Positions 1-11,609 of a stretch of DNA of 64,000 nucleotides are shown one piece after another (the stretch's first letter is position 1; every line of letters begins with the position of its first letter). This DNA comes from Labia minor. Lineage: Eukaryota > Arthropoda > Insecta > Dermaptera > Spongiphoridae. The DNA lies in contig OY720350.1 in assembly GCA_963082975.1 (NCBI GenBank), positions 53,646,734-53,710,733 on the forward strand. The letters run 5' to 3'. The notes below the pieces were generated by a model. It was not told the DNA's origin. It searched no databases and saw nothing but the letters and a program-made list of their open reading frames with translations. Both the position numbers and the translations under genes were made by a program.

Positions 1-295
1 TTCCGAATTGAATTTATACACGCAATCCCCTTCACATTGATCTTTGACTATCTTTCTAGAGGGCCTCCACTTTTACTTACTATCAACCCCATCATTTATG
101 ATCATTTACATTCATCAGACACACACACACACATTGAAATTACAAAACACTTTGATTTTAAAATTTGTATAATAAATTATTCAGTTGTGACGATTCACTG
201 TACAAAAAAAAAAAATCAAAACTTAATAGAATTTGTACATATATAATGTTATTTTATTAAAACACACCAATTTTTATTTCGTTATAATTGATAGC
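1..295. other. AT-rich flank, no gene recognised
   Basis: AT-rich sequence with a short CA run near 119-132. Short open frames here look accidental: low complexity and no recognisable motif. Confidence 0.6.
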
Positions 296-475
296 TTGTA
301 GTAAGAAAAGTCGAATCAGCTATAATTACAGGATGAACTGAATGTATAGGCAGCTTGGTCAGGCGGTTATATTTTGGGCAGTTTCGACCGTAAGCAATTA
401 TTCACTTTTCGATTGAATTGTTGTAACCAAATTAGAACCTTTTATTCTCCATTAATGGTGACCCCAACGTGATCT
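296..475 (+). mobile_element. possible LTR end plus primer-binding-site-like sequence
   Basis: A stretch beginning with TG near 296 and reaching CA at 450-451 is followed within a few bases by TGGTGACCCCAACGTGATC (455-473). From memory, a TGGTGACCCC-type sequence directly after the left LTR is typical of the primer-binding site of some arthropod LTR retrotransposons. No second LTR and no gag or pol reading frame is seen, and the following sequence at 560 is a non-LTR fragment, so at most this is a relic. The call rests on one motif and is weak. Confidence 0.25.
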
Positions 476-559
476 TGTAAAGATAAATAGTATTTAAAAT
501 ATCCGGATCTATTATTTTCTAAACATTTATTAGTTGTACAAAATTAATAGGAATTGTCT

Positions 560-775
560 GACCTCTATGCATTCATTTCCAGACATAGTTAGGGTTATAA
601 AATCGAAAAGACATGGGAGAGGAAATAAAAAGCGAAAAATATATTGGTCGGGAAACCGATTTGGGGGACGTCCACTTGGAAGGGAGATGGGAGAGGATAG
701 GGGTTGGATGGTTGTGGCTCAGAATAGAGATTGCTGCAGCCAAGAACTTTCCACAGAGATAGATAGAAAGAAAAA
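560..775 (+). pseudogene. 3' end of a non-LTR reverse transcriptase gene (family F), decayed
   Basis: Across shifting frames the plus strand encodes the C-terminal tail of a non-LTR polyprotein: a PDIVRVIKS-like start, a NILVG(R/K)PI-like segment, a PLGR-like segment and WMVVAQNRD. The same tail recurs at 23.2, 23.6-24.1, 32.1 and 41.5 kb, so this is an interspersed family. The copy is frameshifted and 5'-truncated. It ends at a GATAGATAG-type simple tail (about 755-775), as the other copies do, which suggests that short GATA-like repeats form the 3' terminus. It is a dead fragment with no function of its own. Confidence 0.7.
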
Positions 776-1252
776 AATCAGTTTTAATAGTTTTAACAGA
801 ATAAAAAAATAATAATATAATAATTATTTGAGATATATTTATGAAATTGAGATTTGTATAGATTTAGGTAGAGATTAAGAGAGATTCATACTTTATTGGA
901 CAGTTTCTAGATTAATGAGAAAATGAAATTGACTGATAGGTCAGGGGAAGTTCAATAGAGGAGGAATACAGGAAATGGTAATATCGAATCCTTACCCAAC
1001 CAATCAACTCAACTTCCTTCCGTATTATACAGTGGAATTAGAAATGTTAGTTCAGTTACATATTTTATCATACATTTTGATTTGCTTTTCATTAAGATTT
1101 AAATCTCGTAAACAAGATTATAGTTCTTGATTTAAAGGTTTAGATCTTTTGGTCTTATTGCATCTAATAAATTTACCTAAAGAGTAATTAGGAGCCGTTG
1201 TTTCAAATGACGTTTTCAATTTTTTTTTTTTTTTTATTTTTGTCAGTTTATT
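776..1252. other. AT-rich spacer, nothing recognised
   Basis: No coding or repeat signature seen apart from A/T runs, including a T tract at 1218-1235. Confidence 0.55.
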
Positions 1253-1260
1253 TGATAACC

Positions 1261-2996
1261 CAGTGGCGCAACCAGAATTTGCTCCTGGGGGGGGTTTTGA
1301 CTAGCCGCTCCACCTTCCTATGCCCCCCCCCCCCCGGGCTCACTCAAAAACAAATTTTCATTAAGATTTTTTTTTTTATATTAAATATTTAAAAAAGTTT
1401 TGTAAATGAAACACTGATTTTACAAAATCTGGCAAATTTTGTATTTTATTTACTCGTATTCACAGTTTTAGAAAGAAAATATTTTTTTCCAGCTATAAGT
1501 AAACCATTTTAGCTTTCCTCATGAAATAAGGATAGCTTTTACGATGATCGGAAAATTTTTGCTCCGAGATTCTTCGAGATTTCCACTTTTCAGACGGTTC
1601 TGAATCCAAACTTGCAAAAAAAAATTTTGATCCGGCCGGCCGTTCGTTACCAAAATTAAGTCTAAACGAAATGAGATATTATCTTGGGATTTGATATTTA
1701 GATGTTTTTTTTTGGAATGATGGGCGGGGATTGGATTGTTTTTGGACAAGATGGGACCATAAGTAATGCTAGTTTAAAGAGGTGTCAAAACACATTTTAT
1801 TGAATTTCTTTATAAATTCCGATTTTTATGAGAATTATCATATCATATTAAATTTATAGGAAATCGCATTTACTAAAAGTTTCATTATATTCATTTTTAC
1901 CTAAACTTAATAATAAAGGAGTTATTTATAATAAACTACTTTAAGATGTCGAAAGCTTTTCGTCCGCCCGTAGTGGTAGGATAATTTGAAAAAATTAAAC
2001 TTAAGAAAATTTAGAAAAAAAAAGATTTTATGTGTGGGAACTGAAGCTCCCGAATCCCCCCCCCCTGCCTCTTCTCTGGCTACGTGAAAAAATGAAATTT
2101 GATTTTAACCCATTGGTGACCAGATATCATGTAGATAAATATAGAAAAAAATATTTTTGAAAGGGTTTTTGGTGTATAAAAATAAATGTTCCCATTTGGG
2201 AACGCTGGCTCTACAAATGGGTTAATATATATAAACAAATAAAAAAAATTAACCTTTTCAGTTGTGAAATCAACTATTTCTTTATTGTCTTCTTCGCTAT
2301 TGCTATTAACACAATCTGTTGTTTCTGAAGGTCCAGCTTCACTATCTAATTCTTAAATGGAAAAGTATTTAAGAATTAATTCACTAATTTAAAAAAAAAT
2401 TTTAAATCTTACCTTTCTTGTTTTTCTTATTTTGAAAAAAATCTGAAATTAGTCTTCGCTTCATAATCTTTATGAAATTAGCAATTAATGTATGTAGCAA
2501 TGTGGAAGGGGTTGAATTGGTGTCTAGGGTAAATGTTCTCGATAGAGCAACTTCTTGTTTGCGAATTTCTATAAAATGGTTTATTTACAAATGCCCTACC
2601 CGTTGTGGTGGAGAAGGGGGGAGACTTTCTCCTGGACGTCACCAAAGGCCCTGTGGGGGTGAGGGCCTGCGTTTCCGCTATCCCTCTGTTAAATTTTACA
2701 ACCAGGGATAAGGAAGTGGAGTGAGGAGCTCGAAACATCCCTTGACCTCGGTATCAATTTCCACATGTATTAATAAAAAAAAACTTTTTTATTATACACT
2801 AAGTTATATTTTAAGAATTTTTTTTCTTTTCTATTTGAAAACATAATATACAGCAATTATTTTTTTTTTTCTCTCCTGGGGGTTTTAACCCCCAAAACCC
2901 CCCCTGGTTGCGCCACTGAATATACAGCAATTATTATTTTTTTTCTCTCCTGGGGGGGGGTTTTAACCCCCAAAACCCCCCCTGGTTGCGCCACTG
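1261..2996. mobile_element. hAT-superfamily DNA transposon, non-autonomous, with 8-bp target duplication
   Basis: The left end starts CAGTGGCGCAACCAG and the right end finishes with the exact inverse, CTGGTTGCGCCACTG. The element is flanked on both sides by TGATAACC (1253-1260 and 2997-3004). An 8-bp target duplication with CAG-type ends is the hallmark of hAT elements. The interior has homopolymer G and C runs next to both ends and a GC-richer patch at 2590-2750. No transposase domain (no RNase-H-like or hATC block) can be read, so it depends on another element for movement. The outermost 74-78 bp at the right end are duplicated in tandem (separate entry). Confidence 0.85.
2845..2996. repeat. 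tandem duplication of the hAT right terminus
   Basis: Two near-identical units, 2845-2918 and 2919-2996, each run from AATATACAGCAATTAT through a T tract, a CTCTCCTGGGG block and the terminal GGTTGCGCCACTG. The element therefore carries two right terminal repeats in a row; only the outer one abuts the 8-bp target duplication. The units differ mainly in the length of the T and G tracts, so the duplication is fairly young or the tracts mutate fast. Confidence 0.85.
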
Positions 2997-3063
2997 TGAT
3001 AACCTATTCCATTAAATATTACTTATGCATGTATAATATTTCTTTTGCATGGTAAGGTTTAAA

Positions 3064-3275
3064 CGAGCGTTTCCCAACCCGTTTTGTGTCATGCCTCACC
3101 TAAGCCCTTCAAAAATTCTTATATCTTAAAACTTTTAGACTTATTAGGAGAAAAACTAAATTAGATTGATTTTTATTTTAATTTTCATTAAAATTAAAAT
3201 TGAAACAAAATGTGTCAAGATTCAACATTTAAATTCATTCTTAAAATGCTCTCATTGAAATGAAACAATAAATGT
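3064..3275. mobile_element. decayed hAT-like element end
   Basis: GCGTTTCCCAACCCGTTTTG followed by a GTGTCATGCCTCACCTAA-like stretch resembles the common CAGCGTTTCCCAACC left end of arthropod hAT MITEs; the initial CA has been lost. Further in, a TCAAGATTCAACATTT stretch (about 3217-3232) matches, in inverse orientation, the interior of the 1.2-kb repeat at 13.5 and 47.9 kb, and a piece at 53.04 kb. This suggests a related family. No right end was identified. Confidence 0.4.
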
Positions 3276-3339
3276 CTGACACTTCTCTCCCTTTCTTACA
3301 GATATTTAAAAAAAAATGCGAATTCAATATTTCTATTCA

Positions 3340-3690
3340 TCAATTACCTATAGATTTTATTAAAGCATTTTACTCAATAGACCGGGATAAACTTTTTCAA
3401 ACTTTGATCTTTATGGGAATTTCGGAAAACTAGTACGTTTGATTCAAGTATGTTTTAAAGGTAGTACAGGAAGAGTAAGCTTGAAATTTTATAATAGTGT
3501 TAAGAAAAAATATTTAATAACAGAAAGGAACAGTATTAAAATGTAGAAAAATTTCAATACTTAGGTTCTGTAATCACGAAGGATAATAAAACCGAGAAGA
3601 ATTTAAATCGGGTTACATGTGTTATCATGCAGTAAAGGGCCTTATCTCGACAACATTATTATCAAAGGGGATCAAAATTATAATTATTTG
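3340..3690 (+). pseudogene. non-LTR reverse transcriptase fragment (RT domain plus thumb), internally deleted
   Basis: From 3353 the plus strand reads DFIKAFYSIDRDKLFQTL, matching the DFxKAFDSIxREKLW core of non-LTR RT domains. From 3552, in another frame, it reads FQYLGSVITKDNKTEK, the conserved FxYLGSxIxxD region that lies well after the YxDD catalytic box. Everything between, including the catalytic box, is missing, and frameshifts and stops separate the pieces. The last part (to about 3690) resembles the sequence upstream of the family F tails, so this may belong to the same family. Confidence 0.65.
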
Positions 3691-3706
3691 AACGGTTATT
3701 TTATTA

Positions 3707-3740
<34 letters not shown>

Positions 3741-4820
3741 ATTATTAAGAAGAAATAAAGAAAAATAAAATTAATTTTTATATTATTAGAATCTTATTTC
3801 TAACACAATATACATATGTATTAATATTATTTATATTATATTGTCCAGTCAATATTAAATAAATTATAAGCTTTTAAATTGTCTACATAGATTTTATAAA
3901 TAATTTTTACATATATATTTATAAACTCTTGAAAATATATTTATAATATGTAAAAATATTTAAATTATTATTCAATTTATTAAATGATTTTTTGTTATTT
4001 TTCATTAGCAAATGAAATGTGAAAGATTGTCTATATTTTCATTTGACTGTCATCGTGTATTTATTATTTTCTAATATATGTAAATCGAAATGGTTGGAAG
4101 CTGTAAGCAGTCGTTATATATAAATGACCTTTTGTTCAGATCTCTCTCTCTCTCTCTCTCTTTCTGTCCTTCTTTGAGTCATTCCGAATTAGAATAAAAT
4201 TTTAAAATCGATTTACCACCACTATCAACCACTAATCATCTACTAGCCGTTACCATCTTTCTCCCTCTATCAGTTCATTCATGAATATATAATATCGTCC
4301 AATTATCCAATCACCTTATGAAATATTTTTTTTTTTAAATTTAAGCACAAAATAAAAGCGAACTTCACTTTGAAATAATTATTAAAACATAATTAAAATT
4401 TAAAAAAAAAGAATAGAAATTTTAACGTTTAACATTTAATTGAATTTTTATACTCATCAACAAAAAAATTTAATCATTAATTACTGATTTTAAATTTTTA
4501 ATTAACTGACAATTTTTTATTATATTAAATAACAATTTATTTTGAGATTTATTTTTCGATTCGTATTTATAAATTTTATTTTAAAACAAGTTAATAATAA
4601 TAAGTAGATATAGAAAACATTTATTTGAAAATACCAGAAAGAGAACGTTTTTGAAAAAAAAAATCTCTATCAAGAACTACCATGAATTTTAAAATCTGTT
4701 TCTCCATAACTCTGGACAAAACCAGGCAGACAATGTAAAGAATGAAATTGAAAATCTATTTATTAATTATTATTGATTTTTTCATTGATTATATTACACT
4801 TTATTTTTGTTCTCTTGTCT
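3691..4820. other. AT-rich spacer with microsatellites
   Basis: Contains an ATT run (about 3708-3739) and a TC run (4139-4161). No coding, RNA or element signature seen. Confidence 0.6.
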
Positions 4821-5466
4821 AAATAAGTTGACCTGTGGCCAGGTCCGAACCGACCGACGGTTTGAAATAAATTAATTTCCAGCTACAGAAACAATTTCAA
4901 ATAATTTTAATATATCTATTAATGTAATAAAAAACAGATATGGATATAACATAAATATTTTTAATTTTATTTTAATTATAATATATAGCTGAAGTAGCCG
5001 GCGTTGCCGGTGTTATCCGAGGCTGTGACGTCATGAAGGGCTGGGTGATGTCATATAATTTTAAATTAAGAAAAACATAATGAAGATGATTTTTCCCGAG
5101 GATAAAACCAATACATTCGTGGTGATATGTAAAAAAATCTCCTTATGTGAAATTTGGTGCGAAAATAACCTTTCCCTTCTTATCGTCAATCGCTAATACT
5201 ACCACTTCCGGTTTCCGGATTTGCACCAAAAGTTGATCAATTCATCCCACTGATGCATTAAGTAAATATACCAAATTTCATCAAAATCCGTTAAGCCGTT
5301 CAGGCTGTACACATCTATACGGACGGACAGACGGACAGACGGACATCATGCTAAAAATACTTTTTTCTGTTAAGAAAATGCATGATTCGTGGAGATATGT
5401 AAAAATCTCCACATGTGAAATTTGGTGTGAAAACAATACCTCCCTTACTATCGTCGGCCGGTAAAA
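4821..5466 (-). mobile_element. Helentron-like non-autonomous element, family A copy 1
   Basis: Family A is oriented here so that its 5' end is ACCGACCGACGATAG and its 3' end is CGTCGGTCGGT, three bases, the hairpin GACCTG-GCCA-CAGGTC, then AACTTATTT. The 11-bp motif ACCGACCGACG is thus terminal at one end and subterminal and inverted at the other. In this copy the 5' motif has one change (CCGGCCGACG) and the 3' motif is intact. The interior holds a GGAC/AGAC tetranucleotide tract and a dimer: a roughly 75-bp block with TGAAATTTGGTG and TATCGTC occurs twice. No coding potential. Known Helentron-type elements have such asymmetric terminal inverted repeats and insert between T and T; the assignment is inference. 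Confidence 0.7.
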
Positions 5467-7479
5467 ATGAGCATTAGGTCATATTTGCCGAAATACGACG
5501 AACAAGCGTTAAATAGATTACATTATACCAGATTTTACAATATTTTCAACCGAATGTTACTACTTGAATCAAAAATATACCAAATTATTCTCTGCACTTT
5601 ATTTCTACAATAAAAAAAATATAAAAATATTTAAATATGCATCTATCATAGCTAAATAAATCTATTTTTGCAATCTAAAACATTAATCCCTTATTAATCT
5701 AATTGAATTAAATGAATGAAGGATAGTATAAACTATATATTAAAAATGTTTCAATTTAATAGATATTTAAGTATACCATTCATGGAAAATATCTTAGACA
5801 GATTAAAATAATAAGTGATATTTGTAAAATTTGTTTACAAATTGTAAAGTAATTTCAAGTGAAATAAAGCTTTGTATTTTTGTATAGGCATTATATTTAG
5901 TCATGTACTTATAGAGAGATTGAATTAATATGAAAGAACAAAATGAGTTATAAAGAGAGAGAGATAGAGAGAGAGAAAGAAAGGGGATGTAATAAGACAT
6001 TAATTTGAATTGAAATTACTACTGAATCTTAATTAATTTTATTAAAGAGAATTACTAAAAAAGATAAACATTAAAATTGAGAAAAGAAAAAGGAATACGT
6101 ATGCTAATGAAAATATGCTAATAAAAATAAATATTTTTGTTATTTTTCTTTCATTTATAGTATTTATTTCTTTTTATTATTTTAAATTTAATAATTTTAA
6201 TTTATATGAGATAGAAAAATTTAATTAAAATGTAAAAAAAAAGCAAAATGTGCAGCATCGTACACGTGGCGGAAGTGAAACTTCTTACAATCTAGAGAAT
6301 AAGATAAATTTTAGTTGAGAGTGTGAGTGAGAGAGAAATAGAGAAAAATAAACCACACTGCCCTCTCCTACAAAGAATATTTCCAAGCACATACAATTAA
6401 CAAGTCCACCCTTGCAATTTTCAATTGAATGACTCTCGCCAAGTGTTTTACCTGCTAAATGCTAAGAACCTTAATTTTAAGAGGTTGATTGATACATTGC
6501 AAATTATGTCGAATCATAAACTTACTATTTCAATTGTAATGTTCACATGTGGAAGTGTGAACGTGACAAACATAACTTACTTATTCTTAATTGTAATGGA
6601 CACATGTGGGAGCTTGACATTATAAGCCTTTCTGGGAAATTGCAAAATGTGTTTATTTTTTTATATAAATAATGATCATGCAAATTACACTAAAAATTAA
6701 AAAATTATTAGCTATAATAAACTATTATTGGCTATAAATTAATTAAAATTAATTAAATTAATAAAAATAATTTAAAGATACAACTCGTTGAGAAATGAAC
6801 TTATAATTAACATTTCCTTTAAAACTGTTTAAAACCCCAGAGTGGACGCTGACAATTTGGGTTTTTCCTGGTAAGACTGTCCCCCCCCTGGTTTTTCCCA
6901 ATAACAAAGTGAAAGAAAATTCCCTTATGTTGCCTCCCCTTCCGACCCCCTAAGAGGGGTTATTTTAAAGGAACAATCGGAAAATAATTTTAAATGAATG
7001 AATAAATGAAAATTCAAATTTTATATATAGTTTTTTATATATGTTTATTTATTCACAAAAAATTAATTAAATTGTAATTTAAATTCTTATAGTTTTATTA
7101 AATAAATCATTTTTAGTTATAATTTTATATAAGCATTTTTTAATTGAACCTATTCAATCTTGTCATTCCCTAATCAGCATACGCGGTTTCAATAACCCTT
7201 TTAATTATTCTAAATTCAATCTTTAATTAAATCTAATTTAACACACAACAATTCCGTCTCATTATTGTAATACAAAGTTAGAAATATTAAGTTAATATAA
7301 TTAATATTATTTATTTATTAATACCAATTAATAATATTAATTACTTATAAATAATTCATAATAATAATAAATTGTGATACCAACTTATAGGAATATTAAA
7401 ATAATATAATTATTATTTTACATATATATGAATATAATATAAATATTTTTAATTTTATTTTAAGAATAGATATATATCT
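5467..7479. other. AT-rich region with a short tandem duplication and a possible hAT relic
   Basis: Mostly A/T-rich. A GAGA-type run lies at 5957-5980 and another at 6321-6345. Two similar units at about 6514-6622 each contain AACTTACT, ATTGTAATG and CACATGTGG(A/G)AG; this is a two-copy tandem repeat of about 60 bp. At 6837-6960 a GC-richer stretch starting CAGAGTGGACGCTGAC, with a run of C, could be a decayed hAT end, but no partner end was found. A segment at 6262-6285 shares AAGTGAAACTTCTT with the inverse of 7868-7881. Confidence 0.4.
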
Positions 7480-7885
7480 AAAAGGCGGTAACTGTGAGGT
7501 CACATACTAATTTTTATTCTTTGACCCAGCAGAGGCTGAGAAATATTATTCCGCGTCAACGTACTAGCGCGCATGCGCGCCGTGGACTTTGGACCTAGCG
7601 AGAGGGTATTAGAACGAAAGACAGCACAAAACGAAGACGCAGATAGCCTCTTTCTCAAAGACGAAAGACCGGACAAAAGAAAGACGCAGATAGCCTCTTT
7701 CTCAAGAACGAAACACCGCACAAAAGAGAGACGGAGATAGAGGCTATCTCATTCTCACTCGTTATATCTATATCTTTTTTCTCTCTTGCGTTACGAATGC
7801 GTTACGAAATTTCAATTTTTCAATTCACTCTCCATTCTCAACCAAATGTCAGGACGCCGCTAAAGAAGTTTCACTTCAAAAAGAG
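7480..7885. repeat. CpG-rich block: 14-bp GC palindrome plus three 47-bp tandem units
   Basis: In an otherwise AT-rich region, GCGCGCATGCGCGC (7567-7580) is a perfect palindrome and contains GCGCATGCGC, the consensus bound by NRF-1/Ewg proteins. It is followed by three tandem units of about 47 bp (7612-7658, 7659-7705, 7706-7752), each with ACGAAA, CACAAAA or GACAAAA, and GCAGATAG or GGAGATAG; the third diverges at its end. GCGTTACGAA occurs twice at 7789-7809. The block ends near AAGTTTCACTT (7868), whose inverse recurs at 6268. It may be part of an unrecognised repeat element or a host regulatory element; no reading frame is convincing. Confidence 0.5.
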
Positions 7886-8980
7886 AAAAAAGATAATTGA
7901 ATCCAATTAAACTTTCCATGTTTACATTTTTTTATAAGATTTTTTTTATTGAAAAAATTTCGGGCTTAATTTGAACATGTTTAGCTTGTAATTTTAAAAA
8001 TGAAAATATTAAACAAAAATGATACCTAATCGTTTGATTCCGATCTCATAAATATAATCTTTTTATCTCATATTAGAAGAAATAGACCCATATCTTATAT
8101 TTCATACTCATACTGGATATTATTTTGATAATATTATATATATAATTACCATAATTAATGATTTATTATTATTATTATATATAAAATTTATCTTTGAAAC
8201 AATAAATTTTAATTCTCTAATATTTAATATATAAATGACCTAAGCATTAAGAATTCAATAAAAACAAATATTATCTATATTTTATGTTATATTTTTAATA
8301 ACATTCTGAATAATAAATGAATATAGAGATTCAAAAAAAAAAAAAAAAAAAATAAAAGCGAAAATATATACAATACGACATTCAAAGTAATAAGTATGAT
8401 CATATTCATATTAAACATGAAAACATGTCTATTTTTAATTATGAATTATATATAACTGAGTAAAAGGTTAAAAGTTTTTTAATGGAAATATATATTCTGA
8501 ATATATATATAAAGTATTAAAAAAAGGTAAATATATATGTTTTTTACATTAAAATAAAATTATATTTTCTACATTATTTATTTTTTAACATTTAATTATT
8601 ATTTTTTATGAAATGATTTTTTTAATATAATTTATTAAAGCGAATGGCCATATGTGATAATGTATAGATATATAACTTATTATATTATATTAGAATTAAA
8701 ATTTAAGGTTTTAGACATTTTTATCAATGACCATGGAATATTGTGTGTCGATATAAATAACTGGACTATTATTATGAATATCTTCCACTCTTTTATTTTA
8801 CTTATATATATATATATATATATATATAATGGACCATTTGATAGATTTTTGATCAAAATAAGCTTTTTAATTTCAAATTAAACTTGAGATATCGATAAAT
8901 ATCAAGAAGAGCCTCTTTCGGATTGTTTAACAATGAAACAGAGACTTTAGCTGCATTTATATTATAATTATGAATTTTTT
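7886..8980. other. AT-rich spacer
   Basis: A tract at 8335-8351 and TA run at 8803-8828. Nothing else recognised. Confidence 0.6.
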
Positions 8981-8984
8981 AAAA

Positions 8985-9600
8985 CACGAGGCACTCGTCA
9001 CATTATTTTGAACCGTGTTTTGTCATCGAATCGCTGTCCTTTGAGTGGTTTTTTGAGTTTTGGAAACAGCCAAAAGTCACAAGGGCTTATGTCGGGATTG
9101 TACGGAGGTTGTCGAAGCAATGTGATACTGTGTTTACTCAGAAAGTGCTGCACAAGATTCGATGAATGCGCTGGCGCATTTTCGTGATGGAGAAACCAGT
9201 CACCATTTGACCAAAAGTGCGTGGGTTTTCTTCTCACTGCTTCACGCAAACGTTTCAAAATTTGAACGTAGTATTCATTATTGATTGTCTGACCTGTCGG
9301 TGCATATTCGTGGTACACAACACCATCACAATCGAAGAAAACAATCAACATTAACTTCACACTGCTCAAGAACGAGTATCACTATCTTCAGAAGTGCGGC
9401 CTCCTTTGAAACAATTATACCACTCTTTTATTCTTGTTTTGCTAATACACTCATTCCCAAAGGCCTTCTGCATCATCTGAATAGTTTCCGAGTTGAAAAC
9501 CACATTTGATGCAAATTCGTTTTTAACAATCACAAATTCCGCCGAACTTAAAAACAGCTTTGTAAACAAAGACACGCTGCACATGAACTATACGTCCGGC
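8985..9600 (-). pseudogene. mariner transposase remnant, frameshifted and internally deleted
   Basis: Minus-strand DNA encodes a mariner-family (IS630-Tc1-mariner) transposase in two frames. The first part (about 9584-9369) gives the N-terminal helix-turn-helix region with ETIQMMQKAFGNECISKTR and EWYNCFKGGRTSEDSD. The second (9369-8998) gives the catalytic region: VFFDCDGVVYHEYAPTGQT (first Asp), HHENAPAH and PDISPCDFWLFPKLK. The usual HHDNAPAH has become HHENAPAH (codon at 9183-9181), so the second catalytic Asp is Glu; the third Asp, 35 residues on, is retained. About 100 residues between the two parts are missing. The usual length is near 345 residues, so the gene is dead. Matching terminal repeats were not identified. 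Confidence 0.85.
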
Positions 9601-9645
9601 AGATATCAGCAAGCAACCGATAGTGAGGTTTTACTGCCCCGCAAA

Positions 9646-10490
9646 GGTATATTATATATTATTTTAACAAAATAATTAAATTACATTAAGATTATGTCAT
9701 CAAAATCTTAGGAAAAATTTAAAAAGAATTTCCAAATTTAATAAAAACCCTTTTAGCCATTTTTAACAAAAGAATAATCCAAATATATATTATATAATAT
9801 TTATTCCTAAATATATATGTCTACTTTATATAGATCGTAATGTGTTCTAAGTGCTTACAATATGAAACATTTTTTTTTTATATTATGTAAATTCTATAAG
9901 TAAAGTAATAAATTTTCATACACAAAGCATAAATGCCAATTTCAAAAGGAAGCTGAATAGTAAATATTACTATCAGAAGGTATTTGTATGCCTGAATCAC
10001 GTTGTTTGAAATCAACGGAGGTAAACAAATTAGATCCCAATGAATTAATCTCTCCCTTTCTCCGCTATCCTTTCTGTGTCTCTCTCTTTCTCTCTCTCTC
10101 TCTCTCCTTCACTATATATGTGATATATAATGCATGATTGATTTATGTTTACTAGAATTATTGTCGAGATATCGTCGAAGGTATTAAAATTTGTGATTTA
10201 TGCGAAATAAATACTCATTCTTGAATTGGATGAAAAAAAATATTATTTTTATTATTATTTTATTTATTGTCGTTGTCGATATCGTAAATGATGAGTAAAA
10301 ATAGAAAATTATTTTATTTTAATATATCCATTTCAACCATCTATTTGAATTTTCTTCAAAAAAAAAAAAAAAATTAAAAAGAAAAAAAAACGAGAATTAT
10401 ATGAAATCATATTACCATAATATATCAAATCTAAACGATTCTTTTGTAAAGAAAAAGATTTTATGTTTTAGAAGTCAAATTATTATTTTT
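9646..10490. other. AT-rich spacer with TC microsatellite
   Basis: TC-rich run at 10056-10106 and an A tract near 10359. At 9989-10023 a short open stretch beginning ATGCCTGAATCACG is followed by GAG|GTAAAC, a splice-donor-like site, but no matching acceptor or protein homology is recognised. Confidence 0.45.
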
Positions 10491-10494
10491 CCTA

Positions 10495-10610
10495 TGCTGT
10501 ATACATTTTATAATCTTTTTATCAACTTCACTTCATGTCTGTCCGTCTGTCTGTTCGCTCATATGACAAATTAAAATCAATTTTTCATCAATTTTAAATT
10601 GCGGTAAACT
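10495..10610 (-). repeat. interspersed repeat family D copy
   Basis: Inverse copy of the segment at 26826-26940. Shared features are TTTATAA, TTGACAA/GTTGATAA, ACTTC(A/G)CTTCATGTCTGTC, a tetranucleotide CTGTCCGT-type tract, and TCATCAA near the other end. The layout (a GACA tetranucleotide tract and a TTGATGAAAAAT motif) resembles the middle of families A and B, so it may be the core of another rolling-circle-like family. Ends are undefined. Confidence 0.55.
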
Positions 10611-11201
10611 TTTGAAAATTATTATAGATATTTCAATGGATTCCTAGAAGGTATGGAAGAAATATAATGGAATTAATTAATTGTAATGTAATTAGCGATT
10701 AATTGAATTTAGTATATGAATTTGCTTTCATTTGCATCAATATTGACAAGGAGATGGCAAGAATTGAAAAATCCCTTTTTGAATGAGTCATAGTTCATTC
10801 GATAGAGTAGGTTTAGGAATATAAAATGAGTAAAGGGATATGAGTGAATGGGCCCTAGTTTTCGCTTTCGGTTAGGAATTTAAATAGAAATACACATAGA
10901 AATAAAATAGAAAGCAAATGAAAATTAACAGAGCCCAACGTTTTTCGTTGTATATAAAGCAATTCATCCATAAACTTTTAGGGTTATAGAAAAATTATTT
11001 GATTCTGTTTAGTTCATGAAAAAAACGTTATTTAATAAATTTTTTTTTTTATATATTTATATTATTTTAATAATTTTCTTAATGACCTTTCAAACATTTA
11101 TTTGTATTATAATTACATTTCTCTTTAAATAATATAAATAGAAAATAAACTTTGATGACTGGTGTTTTTAAGTTATAATAAGAAAATTTAAATAAAATTA
11201 G
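10611..11201. other. AT-rich spacer
   Basis: No feature recognised. Confidence 0.55.
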
Positions 11202-11609
11202 CTGGAGTGTCTCCACTCGACTATCTCGCAAATTGAATTGGATTAAATAACAAAATATATTATATTTAAATTAAATTTAATTAATTATAAATTATAAATA
11301 ATAAATATTAAACCAGCGCATGTTTGGCTTTTTGTTGATGGCATCACGTCACGTGTTGGCGCGTGAGATTTGCAGTGTTAAAAAATTAATTCTGGTAATT
11401 TCAGAGAATCAATCAAGCTGAAATTCTATATATAGCAGTTTTATACAATTATTAATCATGTGAAAAATTATCAAACATATATCTTTATTTTTACGGTCAC
11501 TTTAGAGGAAAAAAAATCAAAACGTTGTAGGTAATGACCCTCTTCCGGTTGAGCTACATTTCTCAAAAGTTGATAGAAAACTATGAATTATGAATGTCTG
11601 GCGAGATAG
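11202..11609 (-). mobile_element. Helentron-like non-autonomous element, family B copy 1 (internally deleted)
   Basis: Family B is read with its 5' end CTATCTCGCCAGAGATAG and its 3' end GCGAGATAGTC followed by the hairpin GAGTG-GAGA-CACTC and CAGA plus a T run. The 9-bp CTATCTCGC is terminal at one end and subterminal and inverted at the other, as in family A. On the plus strand this copy therefore starts CTGGAGTGTCTCCACTCG and ends GGCGAGATAG. It lacks the CA-rich tract and AAAATTTTCGTGATC part seen in copies at 25.4 and 43.1 kb: the sequence jumps from GAATTATGAATG to TCTGGCGAGATAG. No coding potential. Confidence 0.7.

Noticed and set aside
5803..6000. Minus-strand frame with SLSLSLSL tract as a signal peptide
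   Set aside because: The tract comes from a GAGA microsatellite.
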